Positions 9,636 through 21,788 of a stretch of DNA of 64,000 nucleotides are shown here, in pieces; position 1 is the stretch's first letter; each line of letters starts with the position of its first letter. The stretch covers positions 58,652,001-58,716,000 of the forward strand of contig CM114271.1 of the NCBI GenBank assembly GCA_050084515.1, written 5' to 3'. Origin of the DNA: Blasia pusilla. Lineage: Eukaryota > Marchantiophyta > Marchantiopsida > Blasiales. A model generated the notes under the pieces. It made no database searches, was not told the DNA's origin, and was given only the letters and a program-made list of their open reading frames with translations. The translations under genes and the position numbers were made by a program.

Positions 9636-10154
9636 TGTAAAGTAAGATCCAATCTCTCTCTACACAATCTCACACTATAGCTCTCAAAGGTGTGCACTCT
9701 CTCTCATGTCAAACCAAACCCACTCTCCTAATGAGAGGCTTGGGTTACACTCACAAGGCAAGGGACCATAGCTCCGCCGCCTCATGCCAAGAGGTTCAAC
9801 AAAGAGAGAATGAGCTCTCAAGCTCTCTCTCCTTGGGATATATATCCCTCCCCTCTCCCAAACTCTCTCCATGGTAACCTATTCTCCCAAGTCACCTCCT
9901 TGGCTCCTGACCTGATGTAGGAGGTCAAGGGCCACTTACAAAAAATAGAAAGTCGATCATATACTTCAAAATGGTACTTACCTAAAATAGTAAGTTCCTC
10001 AGTATGGCTCCAAATGAGCCAAAACGAAGGGAAACCTTCTCTCTCAGGTTTCCCCGGGGCCTCAGCAGGTCATCCTCGACCTCCTAGGCCTGTCCTCCAC
10101 TACTCTTGAAGACGCTCTACTAGATCTCACCAATATATCCTAAAGGACGTGACA
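9636..10154 (-). repeat. Right LTR (module B) of copy 1
   Basis: Begins TGTAAAGTAAGATCC and ends GACGTGACA, matching 357-873 over its length with few differences. In element orientation this is the 5' LTR. It is followed by GCTT (10155-10158), the same four bases that precede the element at 225-228. Confidence 0.85.
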
Positions 10155-12758
10155 GCTTGGACAGCACCGATATGCTCGGGCTATCTAGGAGCAAACAACA
10201 TCCAACGATCAATAGCCACGCCTGCCTTTGCAACGTCATCTAGGATCTCCAATCGTGCTCCACAACAATGCCTAATCAAGAAATTAAGCGTGGAAATCTA
10301 GATGTGTTCTCCTTGCCAAAAGGAGATGACCTTGATTTTATTTACTCTTCCTTGAGGACCCATCAATTTTATCTACAAGGACTACGTCGAGGATAAATAA
10401 CCCATATTGCCTCCACTAGTGTATAGTAATCATGAAATAATCCATTTCAAAAAATCTTACATAAAAGGGCTATAATTCTCATTCAATCTATATTATTATG
10501 GGAGAGCCTTCTTGATGTGCAAACGCTTCTATGTTTGACACGTGGCATCTGGGCAGCAAAAAAATGTTTCACATGTTACGGGCAGAAATTTTTTTTTTGA
10601 ATTTGTGTGCAACATCGTCAATCTTTTCCCTTCACGAGCTATACACTATCTCTTCAAACACTTTTTTATTTCCCGTGCATTGCACGGACACCTTACTAGT
10701 AGGACCTAAGAAACTTCTTTTGGCAGTCTCCTCTGCATCGACCAACAATGTGAATGGAGAGCGTATGTCACTCGAGTGGATGCGGAATCATGCGCCCCAA
10801 TTCCACTGCTTATCCTCCCAAACTCCCATTCCAAGGAAGGCCATGAAGAAGGAGAATGCAAGGGCAGAAGCTTGAAACTGAAATGAAAACAAAATTGGTC
10901 ATTTTCCAATCCACACACCATGGGTCCCATGGACTGTTGATTGCAAAGAAGATGACTAATGCCTTCTCATTTCTAATCAGCAGTCCATGGGTCCTATTTG
11001 AGAGCTTATGACAGTTTACTGTACTGCAGATACCAATGGCTGGAATGGTCTGGCGATGGTGGCTGTTCCGCATGAAAGTAGTTGAAATTCTTCTTGGATT
11101 ATTCGTGGCAGGGGACCAGATGCTTCGCACCTAACTCACCCGAATCACAAGGTGAGCAGTTTCTCTCTCTTTGATTCTGCGACCGCTCTCAACACAAATC
11201 TAGGCCTTGACTGCCAAGCGAATCAAAGATTCGTGGTCTCTCATATGCAGCCCCCAGAAGCCAGTGGTCTCACAGAGCTGTGGCATGCCCAGCGAAACGC
11301 ATCTGATCCAAGAAGTCGGACCACAGAAAGAAGAAGAGAGTACGATAGAGAGTCCTAAACGAAACGGTTAATGCCTTTCATAGCCCAGCATGTTGCTGGT
11401 TCGCACGGTTCTAGGAATGGGGTTGGGTCTAGGCGAGAATTGAATTAGGGATTAGATGAGATGGAGACTTGCCTCTTGGCATGAATCAAGAAGTTTATTG
11501 GTAGCTTTCGTGGTGGAAGAAGCTAAGAAGCTCTTCAAATCGCACTGCCTTGCCTCAATTAGGGCCCCAAAAGCTTTACTAGGAAGTACAGCAGCACTGA
11601 GTGATGAATCTACAAAGAACTACAGAAGCGCTGTCCTCTTGCGATTATCTTGCACTCGCTACTCCACATCTTCCAATCCTACGACATTTTGTGTGTGTGT
11701 GCGGAAGGTTTTATGCATTAGACTCTCTCTGCCTTTATCCATAAGTTGTACACTACTAATGTTGCGCCTGCGCAGGTACTTAGTATGACCCACGACTTTC
11801 CTGGCCATGCAGAGCGGGAGAACCAGGTTGGGAGGATGAGTGATTAGAAGACTAAATTTGCGATATCACATCGAGGCACATGTGTTTGTTTGCTATCCCT
11901 GGAGAGGCTGCGAACTTGGTTGAGAGTTAGGGGGCTCTGAGAAACAATTGTGGTTTACAGTCTCTTTAGACGCACCTAGAGGTTGGAAAGCAAAGCACAA
12001 GAAAGCAACGGGTTGGTGCAGTGGTACACGAAGGGGATGGATCCCTCACCAATCATGAGAGACAAAAGACGTGTAAGAAGGAAAGAAGAATTTAAATCCG
12101 TTCCCAGGTATTCATTGAAGCGATGCTTTGGGAAACACACGCACATCCAAACTTCGATGAAAAGGTGGGATGCCGTGTGTTCTAGCTGATCTACAGCTAC
12201 AGTTGTGCACACCTTCCTCAAAGGAACTCATAACGTCAACTCTACTAAGGTATTGAGAGTGGGCTGTGTATCTTTTCTGGGTGGCCAAAAGTGGTTCCAT
12301 ACATTCCGCTGCATACTTCAATGTCTTTGGGAAAAAAGTATCAACCTAGCAAGTCTCACGACTTGCTAGGTTGCGACCTCCTCACGACTTGCAACCCCTA
12401 AATTGTTTGTGTTCCGTCCGATCAAAGCCGAGCTCATGGTGACAGAAATCACTCTCAGCCATCACCTAACGTCCCAGCTTTCATGAGACGGCACAGATGC
12501 TGGAAATCGTCTCAACAAAGTAACTACCATTGGCTGGTTACTGGTAAGGACCTCTGTGCTTGCCTACAAAGGTGTCTTCTGCGATTCGCCACTGCTGATG
12601 TAGTGATAAATGTGCTCACCAAGTGCACATACGCTGCTGAATGGGCTGGACAATAGCAAAGGCAGAAGGGAACAGGAACAAATCGTCTGTGTTGGTTGGT
12701 GATGATGGGGTAGGGACTGGAGTGTCGCTGCAGATAAACAACCTTCACAAGTTGAATT
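10155..12758. other. Intergenic region, no gene recognised
   Basis: No coding region of known type and no RNA gene are seen. The palindromic word CCGTGCATTGCACGG occurs at about 10673-10688, and a tRNA A-box-like TGGTGCAGTGG lies at about 12014. Part of this interval must hold the 3' UTR of the cyclophilin gene that ends at 12759. Confidence 0.5.
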
Positions 12759-14850
12759 TCACCCTGCCAAGGGATTCGCATGCATGGTTACTCGATTCAA
12801 TCGTATTTCAGCAAGAGGCTTGTCACCTGGACCGGTGGGGGTCTGCAGCCGAGCGAAACAATTGTCAGAGGAAGAACACGCGGACGGCGGTCAGAACTCG
12901 ATGATAATCAATCCAGAAGACATCCTCACATTGATCTTCAAGGATCATCTATACTTACTCAGCTACATTTCTTTGCATTTGATGCGAGACAGGGAGGATG
13001 TGGTCGTGAAGACATCACAACGTCTACAAATCCAAACAGAGAAACATAGTTTTCTCTACTACTAAGCAGGTATGTTGTACCAGACTCTTTTATAATTCCT
13101 TGCCGCGGTTCGGAACATGGGGCTAGGGTGTTAAGGTGGAAAAGGTGAAACAAACGCTTGGCTGGGCAGGCATGTAAGAGGAAACGAAACAATTGCATCA
13201 ACGACTAAGTCTCTACAAGGTACTCATCAACCAGCAAAACCACCAAACAACCACAGTAGTCAGGAATTCGTGAAAAGAAAAGCTGTAGAGCAATGGCAAC
13301 GCAGAAAGCTATCTGTATGATGTTCCAAAGAGTGGCAGAGGACCGCAACGAGCAAGGGTGACTACCATATTCTACCTAAATTCTAGACGTATTAACACCC
13401 AGCAGGATTTGCAAAGCGTGGGCCCAAAACAGGGCACAGACTCGCACAAGAAACGTCGACAAAGACATCCGACATAAACAGGTTACACCCCTTGATCATT
13501 TTTTGAATCCGGAACTCCAACAAACTCTCGACGGCACCACCAAAATTGTGAAGAACTACACTAGAATTCGGACAAAGTACCTTCTCCATGACATCAAGAA
13601 CTTCGAAGCCATGGATGACCCGTCCAAAAACTGTGTACAAGCCGTTCAAGTGGGGTTGTTTGGCGTAAGTGATGAAAAACTGGCTCCCATTGGTATTCGG
13701 CCCACTGTTGGCGACTGACAGTATTCCTCTGGCATTATGCTGCAATCAAATACCAAACAGCAAGTGTGAAGCCGGAATCGACATGCAGAAAACGAGCATT
13801 TCACAAAAAAATTCTGGAAACCGCCTCAAATTTGCAGAGAATTCGGAGCAGTCCTTGGCAATGAGCATAAGTAAACATAGTTACATTCCAGTGGGAGGCA
13901 AGGGCGGAATAACATTGTGACCAGAAAACACTCGGATGCATCGCTCATAGTTCACTCGGACTTTCACATGAGCGGTGCGCGGAATTACTGTCACCTCTAG
14001 TTACTGACAACTGGAAACGAAATGCCGGAGGCCAAATTGGATAATATAGGAGCGAGATGAGGGAAGGTCCATCTGGAAAAGGGCTCTCTAGCCGACAAGC
14101 GTACTTTCAGTGACTCCCGAATCTCGTCGTTGAATTTGCGTCCCCATATGCTTGTGCCACCACGACCCGTGCCTGTGGGATCTCCCCCTTGAATCATAAA
14201 ACCCTTGATGTTACGATGGAAAATCGTACCATCATAGTATCCACTAGCACAGAGAGCCAAGAAATTCTGCAAGGAAAAACTAGGTTAAGACGATCGTGAG
14301 GCATTGTAGGAAGTACGCTTGACGATTATCTGTTCAGTCAAGCAGGCAAATCGACTTCGTGAAGTTCCAAATCAGAGCCGATTTTAATCAGACACATAAA
14401 AAAAATTCCTGCTTGTAACAGTCTTATGGGGATCCACAAACGCCCTTGACTGCTATGGATAGGCACATTAAGTCCGCTCAGCAGGCGAACAAGATACGAG
14501 ATCGAGAGAAGAAAGCTGTACGAACCTCTGACGCTTTCGGAACTTCGTCGCAGAAGATTTCGCATTTGATATCCCCCAAATTCGTGTGCAGCGTCACAGA
14601 CTGGTGAGGGAAAAAAAAAAAGATCCACAAAGTCAGGATCTGATCCACTCTGGTTACAGTGCACGCGCGCACACAAACACCGGCTTCTTCATAAAGACAG
14701 CGAAAATACTCTCCCTCCAACGCACTGATGTACTAGCTCCTGCCATCCCGGAAAAACTCGCTCTTGCCAAGATCTCAGACAAGATAATCTCCACGACTTG
14801 CAAATACACTGAACCAAAAGCAGCGAGTAATGGTGCATACAACATACCAT
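12759..14850 (-). CDS. CYP18-1: CYP18-1/PPIL3-type cyclophilin, five coding exons
   Basis: Peptidyl-prolyl cis-trans isomerase of the PPIL3 class, a spliceosome-associated cyclophilin in other eukaryotes (family knowledge). Coding exons by splice-site reading: 14848-14850 (ATG only), 14526-14600, 14105-14266, 13581-13739, 12759-12842. All introns are GT-AG and all junctions are phase 0. They give 160 aa, the length I recall for Arabidopsis CYP18-1. Exon 2 starts [17 protein letters not shown]. Exon 3 has [22 protein letters not shown], with the catalytic Arg of the FHR motif. Exon 4 has [19 protein letters not shown]. Exon 5 ends [11 protein letters not shown]. The first intron, right after the initiator codon, is about 247 nt. 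The last intron is 738 nt. The gene appears intact. Confidence 0.95.
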
Positions 14851-15118
14851 CTCATCAGCGGCAATGTTGGACGAACTCAAAGCTCCAAACCTCACTCGCT
14901 CCTCGACGACCTCTGTGGGTAAAACAACGCCACAATTCGCTCCGCTGTGCTAGCTTGCTAGCACAAATGTGTTCTGGTGTAACCCCCAAGCAATCGAACT
15001 TGAGCACGCAGCACTTCGATCACTACACCATGAGCACCGTTGGCATGCAGAATTCTCCTTGCGCTCGACCTCAAGAAACCCCCGCGGATTATCCAGCCAG
15101 GGTTTAGCCAGACTAAGC

Positions 15119-15127
15119 TTAGGGTTT
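15119..15127 (-). promoter_or_regulatory. Telo-box in CYP18-1 upstream region
   Basis: On the minus strand this reads AAACCCTAA, the plant telo-box found in promoters of growth- and translation-related genes. It lies about 270 bp upstream of the CYP18-1 start codon. A second, inverted ACCCTAA follows at about 15130. Confidence 0.45.
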
Positions 15128-16808
15128 GAACCCTAACGCAAACGAGCTTTGTAAGCTTTAGGGTCAACATTACTTTCACTTCTCGCGCTGGAGTTGACTT
15201 ACTCACCAATTTCCTCTCGTGATTACAGACATTTAAGGCTCTCTCTCTCCTCTCTCTCTGTGTCGGGCCGTCTGTGCTGAAGCCGTCGTCTCACTTGGAG
15301 GCTTCGAGAGTTCGCGTAAAGCTATGAGTGACAAGAGGCCGTGCTTGGAACTCCAGCAGCTGCCCCTGTTGATCGTGCACGCGCAGAGTTTTCATTGATG
15401 GAAATTTGGGTTTGTATGATGGGGCACCCAAGGGAGAAGGGGATTTAATCAACTCTAGGGATCAGGATGCCAGAAAGAAAGCGCTTGTTTTCTTGACACA
15501 ATCTCAGCAGCTTTCACGAAGATTTATTTTGAGTCCGTGAATGAAGATGTCGACCAGTTTGGATGACAGTGTGAATGCAAACTCGAACGTGCGTTGAGAG
15601 GACAGTTGTTCATGACTTATGCGTCGGGTGTGCACTGAGCGATTCGGAGTTGGGGTTCAGCCACGGCCCTCATTTCATTCCTGATGGCAATCGCGACAGC
15701 TTCAGATGTGTATTCCGAGCGTTTTCCCAGATCACCCATGCATCATGAAAAGAAAGACTCTGACGATCTTTTCTAGCGATTCTTGGTACTTTAATCTTCT
15801 GCGGAAGACATCTAAACGATTGTTTAGTTCTCGTGTGGTCTGAACTTCTGAATTTCCAATTTTTTCTTCGGGATATTTATGTTCATTCACTTCACTTCAC
15901 CTGCCTCCAAGTCGTCTCATCATGTACCAACGGTGACAAACTGACATACGAAACTACCACCCACGGAAATAAAGATTTTGACCGTTCTGAACTTCTTCAC
16001 AGCCAGTGATTGGGGCTTGAGCTGGAGACACGACTTCTCAATTGATTGACGGCGGTAGGTGACAAGAAGCCATGTATAGGTGGAGCAGCGCACCGTCAAC
16101 TGAGAAGAGCACATAGCTTAGATTTTCTTGAATGATCGTCAATTCCCAGAGCAAGCTTGTCCGATGGCAAATATCTCTCTGATTTGGTGCAATACCCAGA
16201 CTTGTGCCAAGCTAAAGGATTGCCAAGCACTTTCAGGTAACAGAGTTGGCCCTGTTTCATAGTAGGCACGTCTCAGAGGGGCTGCAAGCTACGAGCGGTG
16301 AACCTCAAGAAGGAGAAACCACTTCCTGAACGATGTTGCATCTCTCCACTATGGAACACCGTTTCCAAAGAGAAAGGACTGCAGCGAAGTGTCTTTTCGG
16401 TCCACTAGACGTGAGTTGGCTAATAATCAAAGCTTGCAGACACAAAGGGAATGTTCCACGAGTAGCGGCTGTCGACTTCCCGACATGGCTTGTAGTGTTC
16501 ATTCCGGCACGCAGACGCCATTCACAGTAGCAATGTCTGTTCATAGTCGTAAGTAGAGATCGACTGCGGTGTTCACGTCGTCAGTCGTCTGTCCTCTGCT
16601 ATATGGCGACTTGAGGGGAACTCATTCTCTGAATCTTATAATTAGCGACAATTAGCATTTGAGCAGCGGGAGACGAGTTGGACCATTTGGATTTGAGTCT
16701 TCCTCAAACATGGCAGTCCCGAGCGGGACCGGCTTGCATCGTACTTGTTAATCATTGCATTGCTCCAAATCATTCCGCCCAATGATTTCTGGCCAAATTC
16801 TTCGATAA

Positions 16809-16832
16809 TCCGTGCATTACAAAATGCACGGA
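16809..16832. repeat. Perfect 10-bp inverted repeat, 4-nt loop
   Basis: TCCGTGCATT (16809-16818) pairs exactly with AATGCACGGA (16823-16832) around ACAA. Its core TGCATT/AATGCA resembles the palindrome near 10675. No role can be assigned. Confidence 0.6.
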
Positions 16833-17151
16833 ATAGTGAAGTACGTGTGCCCCAACGGCGCACTTTCATGCCAGTTTCTGATCCTCTTGCCTACGTCGTT
16901 GAAAAATACCTAAAACCGGTAAGCGGTAGTGGGACTAAAAGGAAGAGATGGTGGAGAGCGCAGTAGTGTGGAAAGAACTCAGTGCCAGCATATCTGCAAA
17001 ATCTTCTCGTAACAACCATAGTACATGAAAATTTACAGCTCCCTCTTAGGAACAACTCAAGCCGTATCGAGAATTCACTGGACAACCTCCCTCTCGTATT
17101 CCCTCATTCTCTAAATAACCTAGAAACCAAACTAGGAAAAGCCACGATCAA

Positions 17152-19032
17152 TTATCCTTCCTCTTGAAGGTGTCTATAGATGTCTTGACTATTAGAATCC
17201 AGAGGCATGTACTGAGCGAGTGTAGCTCTGATCCTGGAATCCATGTACGATCTCACCCTGTATTTATACACGACGAAACCACCCAAAATAAGCGCTACGA
17301 TTGCTAGACCTGTGACAACGAAAGCGAACCAAAACACCCCGATTTCGCTTGCAACGAATCTCCTGACACAAGCATCGTTCTCTTGCAAATAAACCAGATT
17401 GCCAGAGCACTCGCATTCGTAGCTTCCCCACGTATCGGTGCAGCTGCATTCCGCACATTGGCACTTAGTCTTCGCGTTGCACTCATCGACATTTTCACAA
17501 GCGTCAATACCGTTGCCCTTGAATCCAGCGGGACATGCACAGCCTTGAGCCTGCTCAGCAGAGCAAGCGGAGAAGCTTTTGTTGCCTCGAGATTCTTGCC
17601 AACAGCCAGCATTTCCTATGCTGCATCTTCCACGCCCGGAGGGAACGCAGGTGGTGTAACCATCACCTTCGAACTGGACTCCCTGGTAGAAAGGACAAGC
17701 ACAGACCCTGCCTCTGAAAGTGTCTTTACAAGCTGTGATGAGACCCGTGGAATCGGCCCAACATCCTCCGTTGTCGGTCAGACATTCATTGGTTTGCATC
17801 TGGCCGCCAAGGCAAAGAGATGGTTCCATGCCTTCTGCAAACAAGTTGCACATGGCCTTGAGCACAGCTCCGTGTTCCAGCTTCCCTTTGTACTGCCTGC
17901 CGTTAATTACGAGTGTAGGCATAATGGTGATGTCTCCACGCTCACCTCCATTTCCAGCTTGACCCTCCTGCTCCGACTTCAGAAGTGGACTCTCCTCATC
18001 CGCATTGGGATCGCCCATGCAGGTAAGGATCTGGGCGACGTCCATGCCCAATGATGCCGCCACTTTCTGACCGCATTCTTGATCGTACTTGCCCTCTTTC
18101 ATGGAGCACCTGATCTGGAAATCTGCCACATAATCCCACCAGACCCATGGCTTGGACTTCTCAACGAGAATTTTGTGTATGCAGAGCTGCCTCAGGTTTT
18201 CCATCACCACGTCCTTCCCCTCGTAGCCAATACTGAAATCGTCCTCTGGATCCGGGGAGCAATACCTCCCGTTGTTCAAGCACTGGGACTTGCACTCTTT
18301 CGTTTCGACGTATTTGGGTGGACAGAACCACACGATATAATGGGGCGTGAAGACGGTGTATCCACCCTTCTCGAGATTCTGTGCAACACCCCTGAAGCTC
18401 TGGACGAACTGGACTTGAGAATCACACTGCGGTCCGCATTTGTCCTGGCTGATAGTCCAGATCTCGTAGTTCACCGGGTCTTTGGGAGGTTCACCCCACT
18501 CGAGCTTCACATTCACGGCTCCACTGCCGGCAGTCAGCTCCGCTCTCAACTGATCTCCCAATGTTTTGTTGATCAGGGCGGATGGGATAGTGATGTTGGC
18601 CACATACACGGCTGAAGCTGGAGGACTCGCATAGGTCGAATCTGCCATCATGATCAATGTCTCCTCCTTGATATCCAAAATCAGGACACCCGCCGCGCCA
18701 GCAATTTGGGCATTGTACACTCTCCACGCAAAATCACACTCTCCGGAGCTTTCGATCACGGCTATGGGGGCGTGTCGAAAATCGTTGTCGGACTTTCTGA
18801 AAGACACTTGGAATTTGCTGAAAGCAGAGCATCCGGAAGCCCCCTGCTTTGGATACTGCAAAGAACCAAGAATAGATCCCGCGTACTGAGGTCTACCAAA
18901 ACTGCTCATTGCAACATCATATTTACCTTCAAGTGAGGAGGGAGACAGGACATTGAGGCTTCTTTCCTCTACCACATACCTACCGTGTGTTTGCGCAAAC
19001 CACAAAAAAATTACAACCACCAAGAAGGACAT
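17152..19032 (-). CDS. VSR: Vacuolar sorting receptor (BP-80/VSR family), intronless
   Basis: Type I membrane receptor that carries proteins with vacuolar sorting signals between the trans-Golgi and the prevacuolar compartment. From the ATG at 19032 it is 626 aa: signal peptide (MSFLVVVIFLWFAQTHG), then RYVVEERSLNV at the mature N terminus as in known VSRs. A protease-associated domain follows (about 25-165, including NITIPSALINKTLGD). The central receptor domain has GGYTVFTPHYIVWFCPP, NNGRYCSPDPEDDF and KPWVWWDYVADF. Cys-rich EGF-like repeats include DVDECNAKTKCQC. A transmembrane helix (GVFWFAFVVTGLAIVALILG) precedes a tail with the YMPL sorting motif (608-611). Two upstream in-frame ATGs (19089, 19110) would add 19 or 26 residues before the signal peptide; I prefer 19032 because it puts the hydrophobic signal at the start. 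The whole coding region is one exon, unusual for this family. Confidence 0.95.
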   Translation of the reverse strand: MSFLVVVIFLWFAQTHGRYVVEERSLNVLSPSSLEGKYDVAMSSFGRPQYAGSILGSLQYPKQGASGCSAFSKFQVSFRKSDNDFRHAPIAVIESSGECDFAWRVYNAQIAGAAGVLILDIKEETLIMMADSTYASPPASAVYVANITIPSALINKTLGDQLRAELTAGSGAVNVKLEWGEPPKDPVNYEIWTISQDKCGPQCDSQVQFVQSFRGVAQNLEKGGYTVFTPHYIVWFCPPKYVETKECKSQCLNNGRYCSPDPEDDFSIGYEGKDVVMENLRQLCIHKILVEKSKPWVWWDYVADFQIRCSMKEGKYDQECGQKVAASLGMDVAQILTCMGDPNADEESPLLKSEQEGQAGNGGERGDITIMPTLVINGRQYKGKLEHGAVLKAMCNLFAEGMEPSLCLGGQMQTNECLTDNGGCWADSTGLITACKDTFRGRVCACPFYQGVQFEGDGYTTCVPSGRGRCSIGNAGCWQESRGNKSFSACSAEQAQGCACPAGFKGNGIDACENVDECNAKTKCQCAECSCTDTWGSYECECSGNLVYLQENDACVRRFVASEIGVFWFAFVVTGLAIVALILGGFVVYKYRVRSYMDSRIRATLAQYMPLDSNSQDIYRHLQEEG

Positions 19033-19546
19033 CCTCTGCAGCTCTCGGAACAGGTCCGCCTTCACTGTGAGCCCAACCTTCTTCGTCATTGGAGGTCCCA
19101 CTAAGTACATAGATCTCGAATCACACTAGATATTTTCTTTCCCACTGTATTGAATTATGTGATTTTCCTCCAGAGAAGCCTGGGATGGAAATTGCGACGA
19201 CGACAGGACAGAATCTCGATGGAACTCCTAGATCACGGCTTGGGCCGAGCACTCGCCCCTCTGCTCACTCACTTCAGCGGATCGTCGGACATTTCCAGAA
19301 CCCACGAAGAATGACACAGGAATGGCTCTAAATTGCTCATGTCATGCCCGAACTAGATGTGCCCTTCAGTTCCCGCGCCTGACGGCAACCCTCTGCGTTT
19401 GCTCGCTTGCTCTACGAACTGTATAGCACCTCGACTACCTGTACCGCTGCTCCCTCCTTCTGTAGCCGTTCCTCTGCTGGTAGACAATCGCTTCTGCGGC
19501 GCGCCTTCCGCTCCACCAGCTTGCGTTTTCCGTTTCCTCCGCCTGT

Positions 19547-19577
19547 CCTCTCTCTCTCTCTCTCTCCCTCTCTCTCC
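19547..19577. repeat. CT microsatellite
   Basis: (CT)n with two interruptions, in the upstream region of the VSR gene. On the VSR sense strand it is GA-rich, a common feature of plant core promoters and 5' UTRs. Confidence 0.8.
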
Positions 19578-20460
19578 AATTCTTCTCTCCTCTTCAATTC
19601 TCACACACAGACAGGAACAGATATTGTCCCCCGGTCTCGTTTCCCAACTCTAGGACGCCATCGCTCACCCACCCCTAAGGCGCCGTGGCAGGGAGCAATC
19701 TCATCGCCTCGTTTTCACTCTCCCTCCCGCCCGCTCAGCTCAACTCAACTCTCTAGCTCTGCGCATCGACCAGGAAATCATCCGCTCCCTTCTCTCCAAC
19801 ACTGACCGAATCAAGCAATCGCCCAAACTGCTCGCAATCCGCATGATCAGTCCCTCCCTTCCTCTCTCTCTCGCTCTCTCCAGATCCAGCCTGAGCGATT
19901 ATTCCGAAGGCGAGCCGCGATCGCCCCACGCGCACCCACAAAGGAGTCAAGCGCAGTCTTCCGTTCCCTCGTCCTCGGAACGCCCACACGCACAGTCAGT
20001 AATTCGCGCGGCTCGCGTTACAGTGGACAACGCCCCGTCTTTACTCTTCGTAATACTGTTGTTGTACTACCACCTCGGACGCTTAGGAACACCCAGTATG
20101 GTACAAGAACTGGGCATCCAAAGTCCACGGCGGATCCGCGTTACCTTTAGCTTCCCACGAACGGTTCCGGAACATGGGCCCGGCGATGGCCTGCTGTTTG
20201 TAGGGCCGGACCTTACGATGCCTTCACGGAACTGCGTTCATTAGCCGCTAACCTACATGAAGGGAGGACTCTGTCTAGGGATCGACTGAGGCGGACTTCT
20301 GCTGGGCCCGGGACTTCAACTTTGTTCAGTGGTGTTATTATTACCGCGATAGTATTAAGATACCTCTCTAACTTACAGGGAAAGGTTCCACGTGGATGGA
20401 TGCCGGGGATCGCTCGGTTTGAATACGTGGCTTCCTTCACTGGAAGTGCTGCTTATGGTT

Positions 20461-20850
20461 TTTTTTTAATTATTTAATATTTAAAGCAACGACAATCTGT
20501 ATTATAATTCTATGCCAACGAAATAGTAAGATAGCAAGATAAAATAGAAATAATAGTGCTCATTCATTAGTGATTGATATTTTGGGAAGGAAAAATGAAT
20601 GGAAGAGGGTAATAATTTTAACCATTTCATCAATGCCAAAATAACATAGTAGTTGATGATTTGATTAATGGGTGTTATTTTGATGAGAGAATAATGATTA
20701 CTAGTAAGAATGGGACAAAACAATCATATTAGATAAATTTTGAAAGAATCCATTTTGCTGAAGTAATAATATTTATTTATAATGAAATAGAAATCATAAA
20801 AATAAAATAAAAAATTTATTTTAAAACTAAAAAAAAACTAAGCGCCGGAA
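20461..20850. other. AT-rich block
   Basis: The interval is conspicuously AT-rich with poly-T and poly-A runs at its borders (20460-20467, 20829-20837). Its base composition differs sharply from both flanks. The composition resembles 28860-29340, but no clear alignment was found. It may be a small non-coding insertion. Confidence 0.4.
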
Positions 20851-21788
20851 CTTAAGTCCTGTGTACAACAAGGGTTTCTCCGTTTCCAGTTTGCGGAATT
20901 CACCACCTCTGCCGTGTGTTTCGTAGTGGAATTCAGGCCGGATTAAAGGCAAAGATGCACTTCGATAAAAACGAGTGATGGAAAACCCATCGGAAGTACA
21001 AAAGAGGGGGACTCAAAGAGTCAAAACCTGAAGGCCACAACACGACCAGAAAAGGAAGAAGGGGGCATTCCCCCACCTAACGACGAAACTCACCAACAGC
21101 AGAGACAATATCAGCAACAACAAGAGAGCTATGACTACTACTAAGTGGGCCTCTAGCGCCGGCGTCTCCCACAGCCTGAGCCCGCCGCCGCCGCCGGATT
21201 AGCCCCTACGTTTCATCGCCTCTTTGACTCTCTTTTAATCTAAAGAGTTTAAGGCTTTTCTCGTAGTTGCCAGTTACTATGACATTATTAGATGGGACTC
21301 GATTCGATGAATGATTCTCAAATCATCACATCGTCTTCAAGTGCAAATAACTCAGAGGAGAATCGTGAGAATGTTCACAGCATGCTAGCATCGTACAACA
21401 AAGAAGGTGCCCAGGAGCCAGCAGACAGAAAAGATGTAGTGAAGAAGAAGAAAGGCAAAAGTGGTTCGAAGCAGGAGAGAGTATTGCCGACACAAAAACT
21501 CGTATCATGTTTAGGCATACGCTAATTCCTTTCCTACTTTAGGCAAACGCTAACTCGGGAGAGGGAATTCCAATATGTGCCAAAAGGAAACATCGCGAAG
21601 ACGACCCCATCAAAGGAGAGAAAATCTCGATTGTTTTTAGCTCCGCAGTATGATGGTCTCCATTTTTTCGAAACTGTTGTGAGTCAGATCCTAAAGTGAG
21701 AGCAAAGGACATGCTTCCTTTGGAACAGGGACGGGATGGCCAAGAGGGAGAATCCTCGGTCGTTGTCCCGTGTGTCGGAGTGCTGCTT

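Larger units (their letters stand above)
229..10154 (-). mobile_element. Ty3/gypsy retrotransposon copy 1 with DNA methyltransferase and PHD finger
   Basis: A complete but inactivated LTR retrotransposon read on the minus strand. From right to left it shows a terminal repeat (9636-10154), a 1.7-kb leader, gag with two zinc knuckles, a retropepsin-type protease, a DNA cytosine-C5 methyltransferase, reverse transcriptase, RNase H, integrase, a PHD finger, a purine-rich tract and the left terminal repeat. The order PR-RT-RH-IN is that of Ty3/gypsy (Metaviridae). The methyltransferase and PHD modules are additions. The coding region is broken by frameshifts, stops and a deletion of the reverse-transcriptase YxDD block. 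Terminal repeats begin TG and end CA, with GCTT on both flanks. A sister copy at 44319-50862 has the same order, so the architecture is not a chance juxtaposition. Confidence 0.9.
14851..17151. other. Intergenic region upstream of CYP18-1
   Basis: It contains the promoter and 5' UTR of CYP18-1 (minus) and the 3' flank of the sorting-receptor gene (minus). No coding domain is recognised. A CT-rich stretch lies at 15238-15262, and a perfect 10-bp hairpin at 16809-16832. Confidence 0.5.
19033..21788. other. Intergenic region, promoter side of VSR
   Basis: It contains the VSR promoter. A CT microsatellite lies at 19547-19577, with CT-rich sequence to 19880. A strongly AT-rich block spans 20461-20850. 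Short reading frames (such as 21292-21525) have low-complexity content and no recognisable domain. Confidence 0.5.

Noticed and set aside
11990-12100. A-box-like TGGTGCAGTGG suggesting a second SINE
   Set aside because: No convincing B-box at the proper distance; the closest word, AATTTAAATCC, matches too poorly.
13392-13580. Read-through of cyclophilin exon 4 ending in RFANPAGC, resembling the family C terminus
   Set aside because: A consensus donor GTACTT follows MEK at 13581, and the real last exon ([18 protein letters not shown], then HANPLAG) lies at 12759-12842 after a CTGCAG acceptor; the total is then exactly 160 aa.
19843-20244. 133-codon open frame upstream of VSR
   Set aside because: It begins in a CT-rich tract and has no recognisable domain; the GC/CT composition explains it.
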